From positions 33,943 to 97,942 of the forward strand of contig JAETNR010000011.1 in the NCBI GenBank assembly GCA_021772055.1: a stretch of DNA of 64,000 nt. The letters are read 5' to 3'. The stretch comes from Blautia sp. (GTDB lineage Bacteria > Bacillota > Clostridia > Lachnospirales > Lachnospiraceae). Shown here piece after piece: positions 35,430 to 44,215 of the stretch. The notes beneath the pieces were generated by a model that searched no databases, was not told the origin of the DNA, and saw only the letters and a program-made list of their open reading frames with translations. Position 1 is the stretch's first letter. Each line of letters starts with the position of its first letter. The translations under genes and the position numbers were made by a program.

Positions 35430-36326
35430 ATGGATATTAACCTGGAGTTATATAGAGTGTTTTATTATGTGGCAGGTACTTTGAGTTTTTCCGAGGCTGC
35501 CAGGGAGTTGTTTATCTCACAGTCAGCAGTCAGTCAGTCAATAAAAGCGTTGGAGAAAAAGCTGGGACAGACTTTGTTTGTAAGAAGTACCAAGAAAGTG
35601 ATCCTGACACCTGCGGGAGAAACCCTGCTGCAGCATGTGAAACCGGCCATGCAGATGCTTTCGGAAGGGGAGCGGCTGCTTTCTTCCCATACGGAATTGA
35701 TGGGGCAGCTTCGGATCGGGGCCAGCGATACCATATGCAGGTATTTTTTGATCGGATATCTGAATCAGTTTCACAGAGATTATCCGGATGTGAGGATTAA
35801 GATTACCAATAGTACCTCTATCGGATGTGTGGATCTTTTGGAAAATGGGCAGGTGGATTTTATTGTGTGCAATGCGCCCAATTCCAGGCTGAATCCTCAT
35901 ATGCCAAAGAAGGTGGTAGGGGAATTTGAAGATGTCTTTATGGGAAATCCGGAGGCGTTTTCTATCGGAAAGGCAATGGAGCTTCGGGAACTTTTGGAGT
36001 ATCCTATTTTAATGCTTTCACCCAGGAGTACCACCAGTGAATATCTGCATCAGATTTTTGCAGTACAGGGGCTGCGGCTTTTGCCGGAGGTGGAATTAAA
36101 CAGCAATGATCTCCTTCTGGATCTGGCAAGGATCGGGCTTGGGATTGCCTGTGTTCCGGATTATATGTGTCCTGGACAGAATGGTCTTGTACCTGTACAA
36201 TTAAAAAACCAGCTGCCGAAACGGCAGCTGGTAATCGTAAAGCATGATTCGCTGCCTCTTTCCCAGGCTGCGGAACGTTTTTTAGAATATTTTGAGCCGA
36301 AGCCGGAAAATCATCAGGGAAAGTGA
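35430..36326 (+). CDS. LysR family transcriptional regulator
   Basis: About 298 aa. The N-terminal winged helix-turn-helix reads LSFSEAARELFISQSAVSQSIKALEKKLG, followed by a two-lobed effector domain (from ~90). The closest recalled type is the CysB/CynR-like group, but the effector is not evident. Two ATGs occur; the second (35430) is better spaced from AAGGGG. It is divergent from purL and converges on mrp. LysR proteins often control the divergent neighbour, so purL control is possible but untested; the effector could equally be unrelated. Confidence 0.88.
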   Translation: MDINLELYRVFYYVAGTLSFSEAARELFISQSAVSQSIKALEKKLGQTLFVRSTKKVILTPAGETLLQHVKPAMQMLSEGERLLSSHTELMGQLRIGASDTICRYFLIGYLNQFHRDYPDVRIKITNSTSIGCVDLLENGQVDFIVCNAPNSRLNPHMPKKVVGEFEDVFMGNPEAFSIGKAMELRELLEYPILMLSPRSTTSEYLHQIFAVQGLRLLPEVELNSNDLLLDLARIGLGIACVPDYMCPGQNGLVPVQLKNQLPKRQLVIVKHDSLPLSQAAERFLEYFEPKPENHQGK

Positions 36327-36336
36327 TCTTTCCGTT

Positions 36337-37170
36337 TCACGCCTTTGGAAGCACTGCATCAGCGGCTTCTATATATGGGTTGATGATCTCGTCAAATTCT
36401 CCTGCGTCAGATTTCTGCGCATAGAGTACATCGATGGGCATTTTGCCAAGTACCGGGACATTCAGTTCAGCAGCGATCTCATCAATGTGGCTTTCCCCGA
36501 ATACTTTTATCTCTTTGCCGCAGTCCGGACATTTCACGTAGCTGTAGTTTTCTACAATGCCAAGTACCGGGATCTTCATCATCTCTGCCATGTTATAGGC
36601 TTTTTTGACGATCATTTTTACAAGATCCTGGGGAGAACTTACAATCACGATTCCGTTCAGGGGAAGGGACTGGAATGCGGTCAGCGGTACATCGCCGGTT
36701 CCCGGAGGCATATCCACAAACAGATAGTCAATGTCACCCCAGATTACATCCGTCCAGAACTGTTTTACCATGTTTGCAAGGATCGGACCTCTCCAGATTA
36801 CCGGAGTTTCCTCTGTGGGCAGCAAAAGGTTAATGGAGATCACCTTGATTCCATTCTTCGTTTCCATTGGGTAAATGCCATTGTCATCTGCATTGGCAGC
36901 GCCCTTTAATCCGTACATTTTGGGAATGGACGGTCCGGTAATATCCGCATCCAAGATACCTACCCTGAAGCCCTTGGATGCCATACGGTTTGCAAGAGAT
37001 GCGGTTACAAAGGATTTTCCCACACCGCCCTTGCCGCTTACGATACCGATCACATGCTTCACATCAGAAAACACATTCATTGCTTCCTGCATGCTCTGTG
37101 GATTATTTTTTTTGTCGCAGCCTTCACAGCTTGACTTGGTACAGGTTGTACTGTTACATTCTTTTGCCAT
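36337..37170 (-). CDS. Mrp/NBP35 family P-loop ATPase (Fe-S carrier)
   Basis: 277 aa. The deviant Walker A GKGGVGKS (residues 46-53), VDMPPGTGD and a CPDC motif near residue 215 identify an Mrp/ApbC iron-sulfur cluster carrier. The N-terminus has four cysteines (C5, C10, C15, C18), resembling the Nbp35 ferredoxin-like motif, instead of a DUF59 domain. It follows the CsoR-type gene by about 25 bases, so the two are probably one transcript. Clients are unknown; anaerobes of this family contain many Fe-S enzymes. Confidence 0.9.
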   Translation of the reverse strand: MAKECNSTTCTKSSCEGCDKKNNPQSMQEAMNVFSDVKHVIGIVSGKGGVGKSFVTASLANRMASKGFRVGILDADITGPSIPKMYGLKGAANADDNGIYPMETKNGIKVISINLLLPTEETPVIWRGPILANMVKQFWTDVIWGDIDYLFVDMPPGTGDVPLTAFQSLPLNGIVIVSSPQDLVKMIVKKAYNMAEMMKIPVLGIVENYSYVKCPDCGKEIKVFGESHIDEIAAELNVPVLGKMPIDVLYAQKSDAGEFDEIINPYIEAADAVLPKA

Positions 37171-37195
37171 GTTTCTTCTCCTTATATAAATAAAT

Positions 37196-37549
37196 TCATT
37201 TCATAAAACGGTCAATGGCACGTTCCAGTTCTTTAATCGCTTCCTTGTCTCCGTGCTCCACCGCATCCACAATGCAGTGCTCAATATGATCCTGCAAAAT
37301 AATTTTGCCTGTATTGTTGATCGCAGATTTGACAGCGGAAAGCTGTATCAGAACCTCACTGCAGTCACGGCCGTCTTCCACCATTCTCCGGATGGACTCC
37401 AAATGCCCGATGGCCCTGGAAAGCCGGTTCAGTACTGCCTTGGTCTGTGCATGGCTGTGACTGTGCCCATGTTCCCCATGTGTATGTCTGATCACCGTGC
37501 CATCTTCTAAAACGTGTTCATGTATCTCTTTTGTGTCCGCTCCGTCCAT
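37196..37549 (-). CDS. CsoR-type metal-sensing repressor with His-rich N-terminus
   Basis: 117 aa all-helical repressor (DUF156). The copper triad of CsoR is visible with correct spacing: C63 (GRDCSEV), H88 and C92 (DHIEHC), i.e. 25 and 29 residues after the first Cys as in M. tuberculosis CsoR. A 35-residue N-terminal extension rich in histidine (HTHGEHGHSHSH) precedes the core. The usual target would be a copper exporter gene, but the next gene is mrp; the protein may control mrp or itself. AGGAGG precedes the start. Cu(I) sensing is inferred from the triad; Ni/Co or persulfide sensing is less likely. Confidence 0.85.
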   Translation of the reverse strand: MDGADTKEIHEHVLEDGTVIRHTHGEHGHSHSHAQTKAVLNRLSRAIGHLESIRRMVEDGRDCSEVLIQLSAVKSAINNTGKIILQDHIEHCIVDAVEHGDKEAIKELERAIDRFMK

Positions 37550-37601
37550 GAGAACCTCCTTCGGCTTGCCATTCGCTCAGTCTTCACATTATAACATCTC
37601 T

Positions 37602-37853
37602 CTAAATCTCTGTAAAGGAGCAGCGCTGTTTTATTTGTGATGTCACAATATCATAGATGATCGTCCCGTCCTCCAGCACCGTTTTTTCAAAAGAGACCTC
37701 CTCCCCCCTGAACTTGTTTTTCACATAGCTCTCAGGATCTTCGATCTCAATTTCCTCTACAAAAACATCCCGCATCTGGTTCCTGGGACATTTATTGAAA
37801 ATTTCCCAGATTACTTCATATTCTTTCAACGTCCTTCCCCTCTTCCTGAGCAT
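37602..37853 (-). CDS. Small acidic conserved-looking protein of unknown function
   Basis: Up to 83 aa; not recognised. It reads YEVIWEIFNKCPRNQMRDVF followed by an acidic beta-rich half ending in QIKQRCSFTEI. The first ATG (37853) lies inside the preceding lipoprotein gene (38-base overlap); a TTG at 37829 with AAGG just upstream is an alternative start giving 75 aa. The overlap and strand suggest it is co-translated with the sugar-binding lipoprotein gene. No membrane segment or signal peptide. Confidence 0.6.
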   Translation of the reverse strand: MLRKRGRTLKEYEVIWEIFNKCPRNQMRDVFVEEIEIEDPESYVKNKFRGEEVSFEKTVLEDGTIIYDIVTSQIKQRCSFTEI

Positions 37854-39060
37854 CGCCCTGATTGATCAGCTCCTTATAATTTTCTTCATTGATGATCTGT
37901 ACATCACAGAGATAAGTGCCGATAATCTTTTTGCCATTGTCATATTCCTCATAGTTATTCACTTCCGGGCTTTCCCCTTTCAGATAAGTATCCACCATTT
38001 TTACACACTCTTCTGCAAGATTATTCCGGTTCATAAACACACTGCAGAAGATCCTGCCGTCTGCAATATTCTTCACGCCTTCCGGATCGCAGCCAAAGCC
38101 TGTAATCAAGGGCCAGTTCTCTCCAAAAGAGTAAATTCCTTTTTCTTTCAGCACATCCGCTGCTGCACAGGCCGCCCCGTCAAATCCTGTACAGATAATA
38201 TCCGGCCGCTTCGTATCCTGATAAAATTCCTCAAGGATCTTTTTCATTTCGCTTTCCGCACGGTTTCGTCCGAAACGGAGAATGCCCGTATCCTCAAAGG
38301 AAGTCCGTGCGGAGCTGCATACCAGAGTGCCGTCATCCAGATAAGGCTTAAGAATCTCCATTATCCCGTTGTAGAAAAACAGTGACTGCACGTCGTCCTG
38401 GGAACCCATGAGAAACTCAATCGTCCTGGATTCCTGTGCTTCTCTTGCCTTCTCCAGTTCCTTTTCTTCCACAATTGCTTCTGCAACCGCTCTTCCTGCA
38501 GAACGTCTGCTGAATGCGGCATAGTAATTTACACCGTCACTGTCACGGATCAGCTTATCGTAGGAAAAAACATAGATATTTTTTTCTTTGGTTTGCTCCA
38601 AAGCCTCCGTAAGACCATATTCATCTACCGGAGCTATGATCAGCACAGGGATTTCCGCCTCCGCCATGTCCATAATCTGAGACACCTGCTTCTGGCTGTC
38701 TCCCTCTGCATAAACCAGTTCCGCTTCATATCCGTCAGCTTCCAGATATTCTTTCAGGCTCTGTCCGTCAGAGGACCATGTCCCCTCATTCTCATCAGGA
38801 AGGAGCACTCCCACTTTTACTGCAGGCTCCTCCGCTTCCTCTTCTTCCGTTTCCGCCTTCGCATCCCCGGCTTCTTCTTCGCTCTCCTGCTTTTCTGCTT
38901 CTTCCATGGCGGCTTGTGTTTCTGCGTCCTCGCCGTTCCCCTCTTTTTCTATTTCTGCGCTTTCATTGGCTGCTTCCGTAGCTGCATTACGGCTGCATCC
39001 GGAAAGTGATGCTGCCGCGATGGTCATCCCCAGCAGTATTCCTACGGTTCTTACTTTCAT
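37816..39060 (-). CDS. Orphan sugar-binding lipoprotein (periplasmic-binding-protein type 1)
   Basis: 414 aa. Lipoprotein signal with lipobox LSGC (Cys near residue 22), then an acidic, Glu-rich linker of ~55 residues, then a type 1 periplasmic-binding fold (AVKVGVLLPDENEGTW, IPVLIIAPVDEYGL, DIICTGFDGAACAA) like the xylose/ribose-binding and ChvE group. No permease or ATPase gene is adjacent, so it may serve a distant transporter or act as a sensor. It lies 14 bases after the HTH regulator gene and probably shares its transcript. Confidence 0.85.
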   Translation of the reverse strand: MKVRTVGILLGMTIAAASLSGCSRNAATEAANESAEIEKEGNGEDAETQAAMEEAEKQESEEEAGDAKAETEEEEAEEPAVKVGVLLPDENEGTWSSDGQSLKEYLEADGYEAELVYAEGDSQKQVSQIMDMAEAEIPVLIIAPVDEYGLTEALEQTKEKNIYVFSYDKLIRDSDGVNYYAAFSRRSAGRAVAEAIVEEKELEKAREAQESRTIEFLMGSQDDVQSLFFYNGIMEILKPYLDDGTLVCSSARTSFEDTGILRFGRNRAESEMKKILEEFYQDTKRPDIICTGFDGAACAAADVLKEKGIYSFGENWPLITGFGCDPEGVKNIADGRIFCSVFMNRNNLAEECVKMVDTYLKGESPEVNNYEEYDNGKKIIGTYLCDVQIINEENYKELINQGDAQEEGKDVERI

Positions 39061-39074
39061 AATTTCATCCTTTC

Positions 39075-39737
39075 TTAGATTCCTTTATATTCCCTGGCAA
39101 GGCTTTTCAGGTACTCCCTGTATGCCTGGGCAGTTTTCTTCGGCTTTACGATATGTACCTCTTTCCCCATGGCAGTCAGCCATCCAAAGAACTGCGGCCC
39201 CCCAGTCCTGGAGACTGTCACTGTAAAATAGCCCACCCCTTTTTCTTTATATTCTGCCTGTCTGCCAAAATATTCCTGTACCTCTCCCCTTACCCGGTTG
39301 CTGCAAAGAAGACGTATCGGCTTATCTCCTGACGCTTCTTCTTCCCTCACAAATCTCCGGTATTCCGAAATGGGGACTCCTGTTGCTTCTCTGGTAATCT
39401 CTTCCGTCACTTCTTCCGGCTCTAAGGTTTCTTCGGGCAATACAGTTTTCCCAGGTTGTGCAGGCTTCTCAGGCTCTGCCGAGACCGTCTCAGGCTCCCG
39501 CACCTGCTGTCCTGCCAAATAGTACCCCCCTGCCCTGCCTCGTCTGAATCTCACATCCATGCCAAAATCACGAAGTGTTTCAATATCATCATAAATACTC
39601 TTACGCTCTGCCTTAATTCCATATTCCATAAGCCCGGACAAAATTTCCTGCATGGAAAATACGCGATTCTCCCCAGATTCGCGCAGCATTTGTGCCAGGT
39701 ATAAAATCTTCGCTTTCTGATTATACGATTTTGCCAT
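39075..39737 (-). CDS. HTH transcriptional regulator, WYL-associated type, lacking a clear WYL domain
   Basis: 220 aa. The first ~75 residues form a winged HTH of the DeoR/YafY kind (MQEILSGLMEYGIKAERKSIYDDIETLR). A Pro/Glu-rich linker (~78-118) follows, and the C-terminal ~90 residues resemble the WCX segment that normally comes after a WYL domain. The WYL core itself seems to be missing. WYL-type regulators sense nucleic acids or small ligands. It directly precedes the orphan sugar-binding protein gene, a plausible target. Confidence 0.75.
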   Translation of the reverse strand: MAKSYNQKAKILYLAQMLRESGENRVFSMQEILSGLMEYGIKAERKSIYDDIETLRDFGMDVRFRRGRAGGYYLAGQQVREPETVSAEPEKPAQPGKTVLPEETLEPEEVTEEITREATGVPISEYRRFVREEEASGDKPIRLLCSNRVRGEVQEYFGRQAEYKEKGVGYFTVTVSRTGGPQFFGWLTAMGKEVHIVKPKKTAQAYREYLKSLAREYKGI

Positions 39738-39772
39738 TATTCTACCCCTTATTGTCCCTTTGCCCTCTAGTT

Positions 39773-39813
39773 AAAAAGAAAGGTGTCAAAAGCGGATCTG
39801 CTTTCGGCACCTT
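39773..39813 (-). terminator. Rho-independent terminator after rubredoxin
   Basis: Minus strand AAGGTGCCGAAAGC pairs imperfectly with GCTTTTGACACCTT, followed by TCTTTTT. Confidence 0.7.
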
Positions 39814-39824
39814 ATTTACCAGCC

Positions 39825-39986
39825 TTATTCTGCCGGTACAAATTCATCCTTGCCCACACCGCAGACAGGGCATACCCAATCCTCCGGAAGGTCTTCAAAT
39901 GCTGTTCCCGGCTCAATGCCATTATCCGGATCGCCGACCTCCGGGTCATATTCATAGCCACACGGCTCACATACATATTTCTGCAT
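39825..39986 (-). CDS. Rubredoxin
   Basis: 53-residue electron carrier with one iron held by four cysteines: CEPCGY near the N-terminus and CPVCG near the C-terminus; the core [14 protein letters not shown] and DWVCPVC are typical. The start at 39986 follows GAAAGGAG; a longer frame from 40019 lacks support. It is transcribed alone. In anaerobes, rubredoxins serve rubrerythrin, superoxide reductase or flavodiiron proteins; none is adjacent. Confidence 0.95.
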   Translation of the reverse strand: MQKYVCEPCGYEYDPEVGDPDNGIEPGTAFEDLPEDWVCPVCGVGKDEFVPAE

Positions 39987-40062
39987 AACAATATCTCCTT
40001 TCAAAAATTTAACTTTCATTTTCTACCGTCATTATACAATTCCATATCCCTGAATGCAAGTG

Positions 40063-40782
40063 TTATTTCAGGAATCTCTGGCAGATATAGTCATTGGCTT
40101 CCTTCTCCTCACTATCATCCAGGGACGGGAACTCTACCTCTGTTCCATATTTTTTCTGAAGAGCATGCAGGATCAGCCAGTCCGCAATATGGGGATTCTT
40201 TGGAAGAAGAGGGCCATGAAGGTATGTGCCAATCACGTTCTTGTAAATAATGCCTTCAAAGCCAGTATGCCCATCATTGCCGGAACCATATACCACTTTT
40301 CCCAATGGTTTGCACTGGTTAATACAGGTACGGCCCCCATGATTTTCAAATCCTACGATCGGCATGTCGAAAAGATCACTTTCCAAAACAATATTCCCGA
40401 TCAGGCGTCCTTCTCCCTGTTCCGTATAAAGATCCACCAGATCCAGTCCCGTGATCATTCCCTGCTCTGTCTTATAGTACTTTCCAATAAGCTGATAACC
40501 GCCGCAGATAGCGATCACAACTCCATAATCCTCCACATAGGCTTTAAAGTCCTTCCGAATTTCCTTCAGCTTCTCACACACCAGCATCTGCTCCCTGTCA
40601 GAACCACCTCCAAGAAGCACGATATCCAGTTTTGAAAAATCAATAGGATCATTCAGCTCAAATGCAATGGTCTCTGCCTCGATTCCCCTCCACTGGCATC
40701 TTTTCATCAGACACTGGATATTTCCTCTGTCCCCATAGAGGTTCAAAAGATCCGGGTATAAATGCCCTATGGTTATTTTCAT
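40063..40782 (-). CDS. gatD: Lipid II isoglutaminyl synthase, glutaminase subunit GatD
   Basis: 239 aa class I glutamine amidotransferase. The nucleophile is C93 (AICGGYQ) and the catalytic His lies in GTYLHGP. With MurT it amidates the D-glutamate of lipid II. The ATG overlaps the murT stop by 4 bases, giving a strict 1:1 pair. The N-terminal GHLYPDLLNLYGDRGNI is characteristic of GatD/CobQ-like amidotransferases. Confidence 0.94.
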   Translation of the reverse strand: MKITIGHLYPDLLNLYGDRGNIQCLMKRCQWRGIEAETIAFELNDPIDFSKLDIVLLGGGSDREQMLVCEKLKEIRKDFKAYVEDYGVVIAICGGYQLIGKYYKTEQGMITGLDLVDLYTEQGEGRLIGNIVLESDLFDMPIVGFENHGGRTCINQCKPLGKVVYGSGNDGHTGFEGIIYKNVIGTYLHGPLLPKNPHIADWLILHALQKKYGTEVEFPSLDDSEEKEANDYICQRFLK

Positions 40783-42116
40783 TTCAATTCCCCCTCCAGC
40801 TTCTTCAGAATATTCCTGGTGCCGAAAAGCGCCGTGTAGTTCACCAGTACATAGAGATTTCCCACGCCGTCACTGATGCGGCTGCGAATCGCATGTTCCA
40901 CATCTGCATCCAGCATGCACGGAATATTTACATATTTCATACGCAGCCGCATATCCTGGCAGCGAATTCCGCTGACTGTAATGGAATGAATACTTTCTTC
41001 CCGGAATCTGTCAAAATCCACATCCCAAAGCCAGGAAATATCAATTCCGTCCTGGGCATTATCATTAATGGCAATAATGACATCCTTCGGCGCGGGATCC
41101 TGCATGACTGCCGTAATATTCTGGTTAAAACCTGCAGGGTTCTTAGCCAGATTCAGCACGATTCCTGTCCCCCGAATACGGAACTGCTCCATTCTTCCGT
41201 TTTCAGGATTGAACTTTTTCAGCATCTGATTAAAATGCTCTCCCTCAAAACCGGCTCTCCTGACTCCTGCATATGCCGCAAGAATATTGTAAACATTATA
41301 AAACCCCTTATAATTGGCGGCGATCAGCTTATCCTCCACCCGGAAGGAAAGCCGGTCTCCCACTTTCACATCACAGGCGTCAAAGTCAAGGGCAGGGCGT
41401 TTAAATCCGCACTCCGGACAAGCATAGTCTCCAAGCTGGCTGTAATGATAAAAGCGATAAGAAAGCTTTGCGCCGCATTTCTTGCAGAATCTGCCCTCCC
41501 GGATCTCATTTGTCTCCGTTTTCATGACGGGGCTGCTGATCCCGTAAGCAATATACGGATTGCCGCTGTCCATGGCAAGGTAAGCGGACAGGGCATCATC
41601 TCCATTGACGATAATCTCCATTCCCGGTATTTTCCGCATCATTTCCTCCAGGATATTCATCGTGATATCAATCTCTCCGTACCGGTCAAGCTGATCCCGG
41701 AAGAGGTTTGTCAGAATCATATAATCCGGATGAATAGCAGGAAAAATATAGCGGGTGGATGCTTCATCCGCCTCAATGCAGGCATAATCTGCATCAATAT
41801 GGCCATTCAGCCCTGCTGCCAGCACATAAGCAGCCACAACTCCATTGATCATGTTGGAGCCTGTGTGGTTACATACCACCTTCTGTCCCTCTGCCTCCAA
41901 AGCAGCACAAAGCATATTATTGGTTGTCGTTTTCCCATTGGTTCCGCAGACAACAAAGGTTTTTCTGCGAACCTCCCGGGATAGTTCCGAAAGAATCGGG
42001 GGATATACCTTCATGGCAATCTTCCCCGCCCAGGTCACACCCTGGCGTCCCATCTTTTTACAGGCAAAGCCTGCTGTCTTGGCAGCCCATATGGCTATCA
42101 GTCTTCTTATCTTCAT
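40779..42116 (-). CDS. murT: Lipid II isoglutaminyl synthase, ligase subunit MurT
   Basis: About 445 aa Mur-ligase-like ATPase. The P-loop is CGTNGKTTT. A zinc-ribbon insertion (CKKCG ... CPECG, around residues 215-240) is diagnostic for MurT. The C-terminal DUF1727 region has DISWLWDVDFDRF, containing the conserved aspartate implicated in catalysis. The start at 42116 follows AAAGGACTGG; an upstream ATG would add 11 residues. It acts with GatD at the cytoplasmic membrane on lipid II. Confidence 0.93.
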   Translation of the reverse strand: MKIRRLIAIWAAKTAGFACKKMGRQGVTWAGKIAMKVYPPILSELSREVRRKTFVVCGTNGKTTTNNMLCAALEAEGQKVVCNHTGSNMINGVVAAYVLAAGLNGHIDADYACIEADEASTRYIFPAIHPDYMILTNLFRDQLDRYGEIDITMNILEEMMRKIPGMEIIVNGDDALSAYLAMDSGNPYIAYGISSPVMKTETNEIREGRFCKKCGAKLSYRFYHYSQLGDYACPECGFKRPALDFDACDVKVGDRLSFRVEDKLIAANYKGFYNVYNILAAYAGVRRAGFEGEHFNQMLKKFNPENGRMEQFRIRGTGIVLNLAKNPAGFNQNITAVMQDPAPKDVIIAINDNAQDGIDISWLWDVDFDRFREESIHSITVSGIRCQDMRLRMKYVNIPCMLDADVEHAIRSRISDGVGNLYVLVNYTALFGTRNILKKLEGELK

Positions 42117-42200
42117 GTTTTCCAGTCCTTTTTTATCCCTTTTGGGCATGCTTTATAGTACCACAAATTCTGACCGGATGTACAGGGGTAATCTGCTGCT

Positions 42201-43100
42201 TTAATTCCCCAGTTCCTCCGGCAGAATCCTGTCTGTGATTACGCCTGCAGCACCAGCCTTTAGATACTTTCTGGCAGACTTTATTTTATTTACCGTATAA
42301 ACGTATACATTGATTTCCTGCTCATCAAACAGTTTCTGAATGTCTTCTGACCAGTATTTGTAATAAATGCTCACTGTGGAAATACTGTTTTCTTTACAAT
42401 AGGCCGCAATCTTTTTTAATTGTTTTACGGAATATTCCTGCCAGAGTGAATAAATATAGGCAGGAAAATGATGAACCTTTTCCGTTGCCTTATACATCTT
42501 CTGATTATAAATCTCCGGAATCACCTGATCCAGCACGGACTCCGCACCGGCAGTTCTGGCAATTTCCGCGTAGGCTTTGTAATCTGCCAGCGTATTTTCA
42601 TAATTCCTGTTGGAATAATCCTTGCAGTCCAGTGTTACATAGACATCCGGATGCTTCTTCAAAAGTCCAAACAGATCTTCCAGAGTCAGGGGCGTATATT
42701 TCTCATAAAGAGGCGTACTTAAAAAAGCATCTGCCATAAGAACCTTTCTGTCCTCCCCTTCCCATTGTCCCATGGGTTTCTCCCAGTCATGCCTGCAGAC
42801 CCAGACTCCGTCCGCAGTTTTCTCCAGATCCACTTCAAAAAGGCGTGCGCCCTGTTCATAGAAATATCCAAATCCTTCTTTGCAATTCAGATATTTCTTG
42901 TCTTCCAGTCCCCCCAATGCGTGAACAATGGTCTTGTGATCTTCCCAGGAAAAAACGACAGCAGACTGCTTTTTCTGATCCTCCTGATAAAAATACCGGA
43001 CTGCGCAGATCAATAGTGCCAGCACCACGATTTCAGCCAAAACCAGTCCCCACTTTAACCAAACTTTTCTGTTTTTCTTTTTTTGTCTCTTTCTGCTCAT
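42201..43100 (-). CDS. Membrane-anchored glycerophosphodiester phosphodiesterase family protein
   Basis: About 299 aa. A basic cytoplasmic start (MSRKRQKKKNRK) and one membrane helix (~17-38) precede an external GDPD domain. It shows the order ARLFEVDLEKTADGVWVCRHDW (metal-binding Glu-Asp and His), LTLEDLFGLL, VYVTLDCKDY and AAGVITDR. The usual HRG of GDPD enzymes is replaced by VHALGG, so activity may differ from classical glycerophosphodiester hydrolysis. The start at 43100 follows GGAGAAG; a longer frame to 43178 is possible. A terminator-separated LytTR gene lies upstream. Confidence 0.8.
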   Translation of the reverse strand: MSRKRQKKKNRKVWLKWGLVLAEIVVLALLICAVRYFYQEDQKKQSAVVFSWEDHKTIVHALGGLEDKKYLNCKEGFGYFYEQGARLFEVDLEKTADGVWVCRHDWEKPMGQWEGEDRKVLMADAFLSTPLYEKYTPLTLEDLFGLLKKHPDVYVTLDCKDYSNRNYENTLADYKAYAEIARTAGAESVLDQVIPEIYNQKMYKATEKVHHFPAYIYSLWQEYSVKQLKKIAAYCKENSISTVSIYYKYWSEDIQKLFDEQEINVYVYTVNKIKSARKYLKAGAAGVITDRILPEELGN

Positions 43101-43198
43101 TTCACTTCTCCGCTCTTTGGATGCTTTTACAGCAAACATTGTATAGTAGATTTTACGCCAAATTTCCCGAATAATCAACCTTCTGGCTGCAGAGAATT

Positions 43199-43232
43199 AA
43201 AAAAAACCGCAGTTCATACAAACCACGGCTTT
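43199..43232 (-). terminator. Rho-independent terminator of the LytTR regulator
   Basis: Minus strand AAAGCCGTGGTT / AACTGCGGTTT with a 6-base loop followed by TTTTT. Confidence 0.75.
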
Positions 43233-43285
43233 CTTTTTCAATCTATTTCTTCTTTTTTTCATACCTTTTCACATGTTCGATGTAT

Positions 43286-44002
43286 TCATGCCTTATTCCA
43301 GCGAAGATATTCTGCATAGCGTTCCTGAACTTCCTTTGTGAAAGATCTGGATATGGGAATCAGCTGATCTCCCAGCAAAAATCCATCGTTTTTCATTCCT
43401 GTCACAGCATCCATATTTACAAAAAAGCTCTGATGACAGCGAATAAAGGAACTCCCTTCCAGTTGTTCCGTAAAATCATTCAGCTTCCCTCTGCATTGAA
43501 TCGTTCTTCCATCTGTCAGGTGGAATAGAACAATATGCAGGCTGCTGGAGATATAAGATACCTGACTATGCTGCAGGGTATAGGTCTGGGCACGATAGCG
43601 GAAATGTAATGTAGGTTCCTCCACCTTACAACAATAAGTCTTTAACAGATCCAGGATTTCTGTTAAACGCTTTTTATCAACAGGCTTCAATAAATACTGG
43701 TAGATATATACCTCAAAGGCTTCTTTATAATACTGATCACTATTGCTGACAACAACAATGGGAACTGCCTTATCCCACATTCTGATTTCCCTGGCGGTTT
43801 CTATTCCATTTTTTCCTGACATGTGTATATCCAGAAAAATCATCCGAAATGGATTCCCTTTGGATTCCATAATCTTTAAAAGAGCCTCACCGGAAGTAAA
43901 AATGCGGATCTCTGCCTCCGGAAGGGCTTCATATATCATTTTTTCCAGTGTTAATGCATCATTCAGCACATCATCGCAGACAGCAATTGCAATTTTCTTC
44001 AT
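43286..44002 (-). CDS. LytTR-type response regulator (AgrA/LytR-like), orphan
   Basis: 238 aa. N-terminal receiver domain with the acidic pocket (VCDD), the phosphorylation aspartate in MIFLDIHMSGKNGIETAREI and the conserved Lys in LLKPVDK; C-terminal LytTR DNA-binding domain (~145-238) with FIRCHQSFFVNMDAV. No sensor kinase, autoinducer peptide or transporter gene is adjacent, so it is an orphan here. It is flanked by its own terminator and lies just beyond rplQ. Targets cannot be inferred. Confidence 0.9.
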   Translation of the reverse strand: MKKIAIAVCDDVLNDALTLEKMIYEALPEAEIRIFTSGEALLKIMESKGNPFRMIFLDIHMSGKNGIETAREIRMWDKAVPIVVVSNSDQYYKEAFEVYIYQYLLKPVDKKRLTEILDLLKTYCCKVEEPTLHFRYRAQTYTLQHSQVSYISSSLHIVLFHLTDGRTIQCRGKLNDFTEQLEGSSFIRCHQSFFVNMDAVTGMKNDGFLLGDQLIPISRSFTKEVQERYAEYLRWNKA

Positions 44003-44168
44003 TTCCTTTTACCCCCTAAAAAATATAGGTTTTTATCGGCATGCTTTCTGATTCTAACTATTTTCATCCAAAATGGCAATATGTGGCACCTTTTGTGGGC
44101 AGCTTTTTCGACACATTCCGACAAATTATGTACTCAATTCACAGAAAGCAGGAAGTATGATCCGAAAA

Positions 44169-44210
44169 CCAAAAAAGGATACCCACATTTCTGCGAATAT
44201 CCCTTTCTTT
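44169..44210 (-). terminator. Rho-independent terminator of the rpmJ-rplQ operon
   Basis: Minus strand AAAGGGATA ... TATCCTTT stem followed by TTTTGG, immediately after the rplQ stop. Confidence 0.8.
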
Positions 44211-44215
44211 ATGGA

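Noticed and set aside
40662..41984. Plus-strand open frame of 440 codons
   Set aside because: Antisense to gatD/murT, which have clear catalytic motifs.
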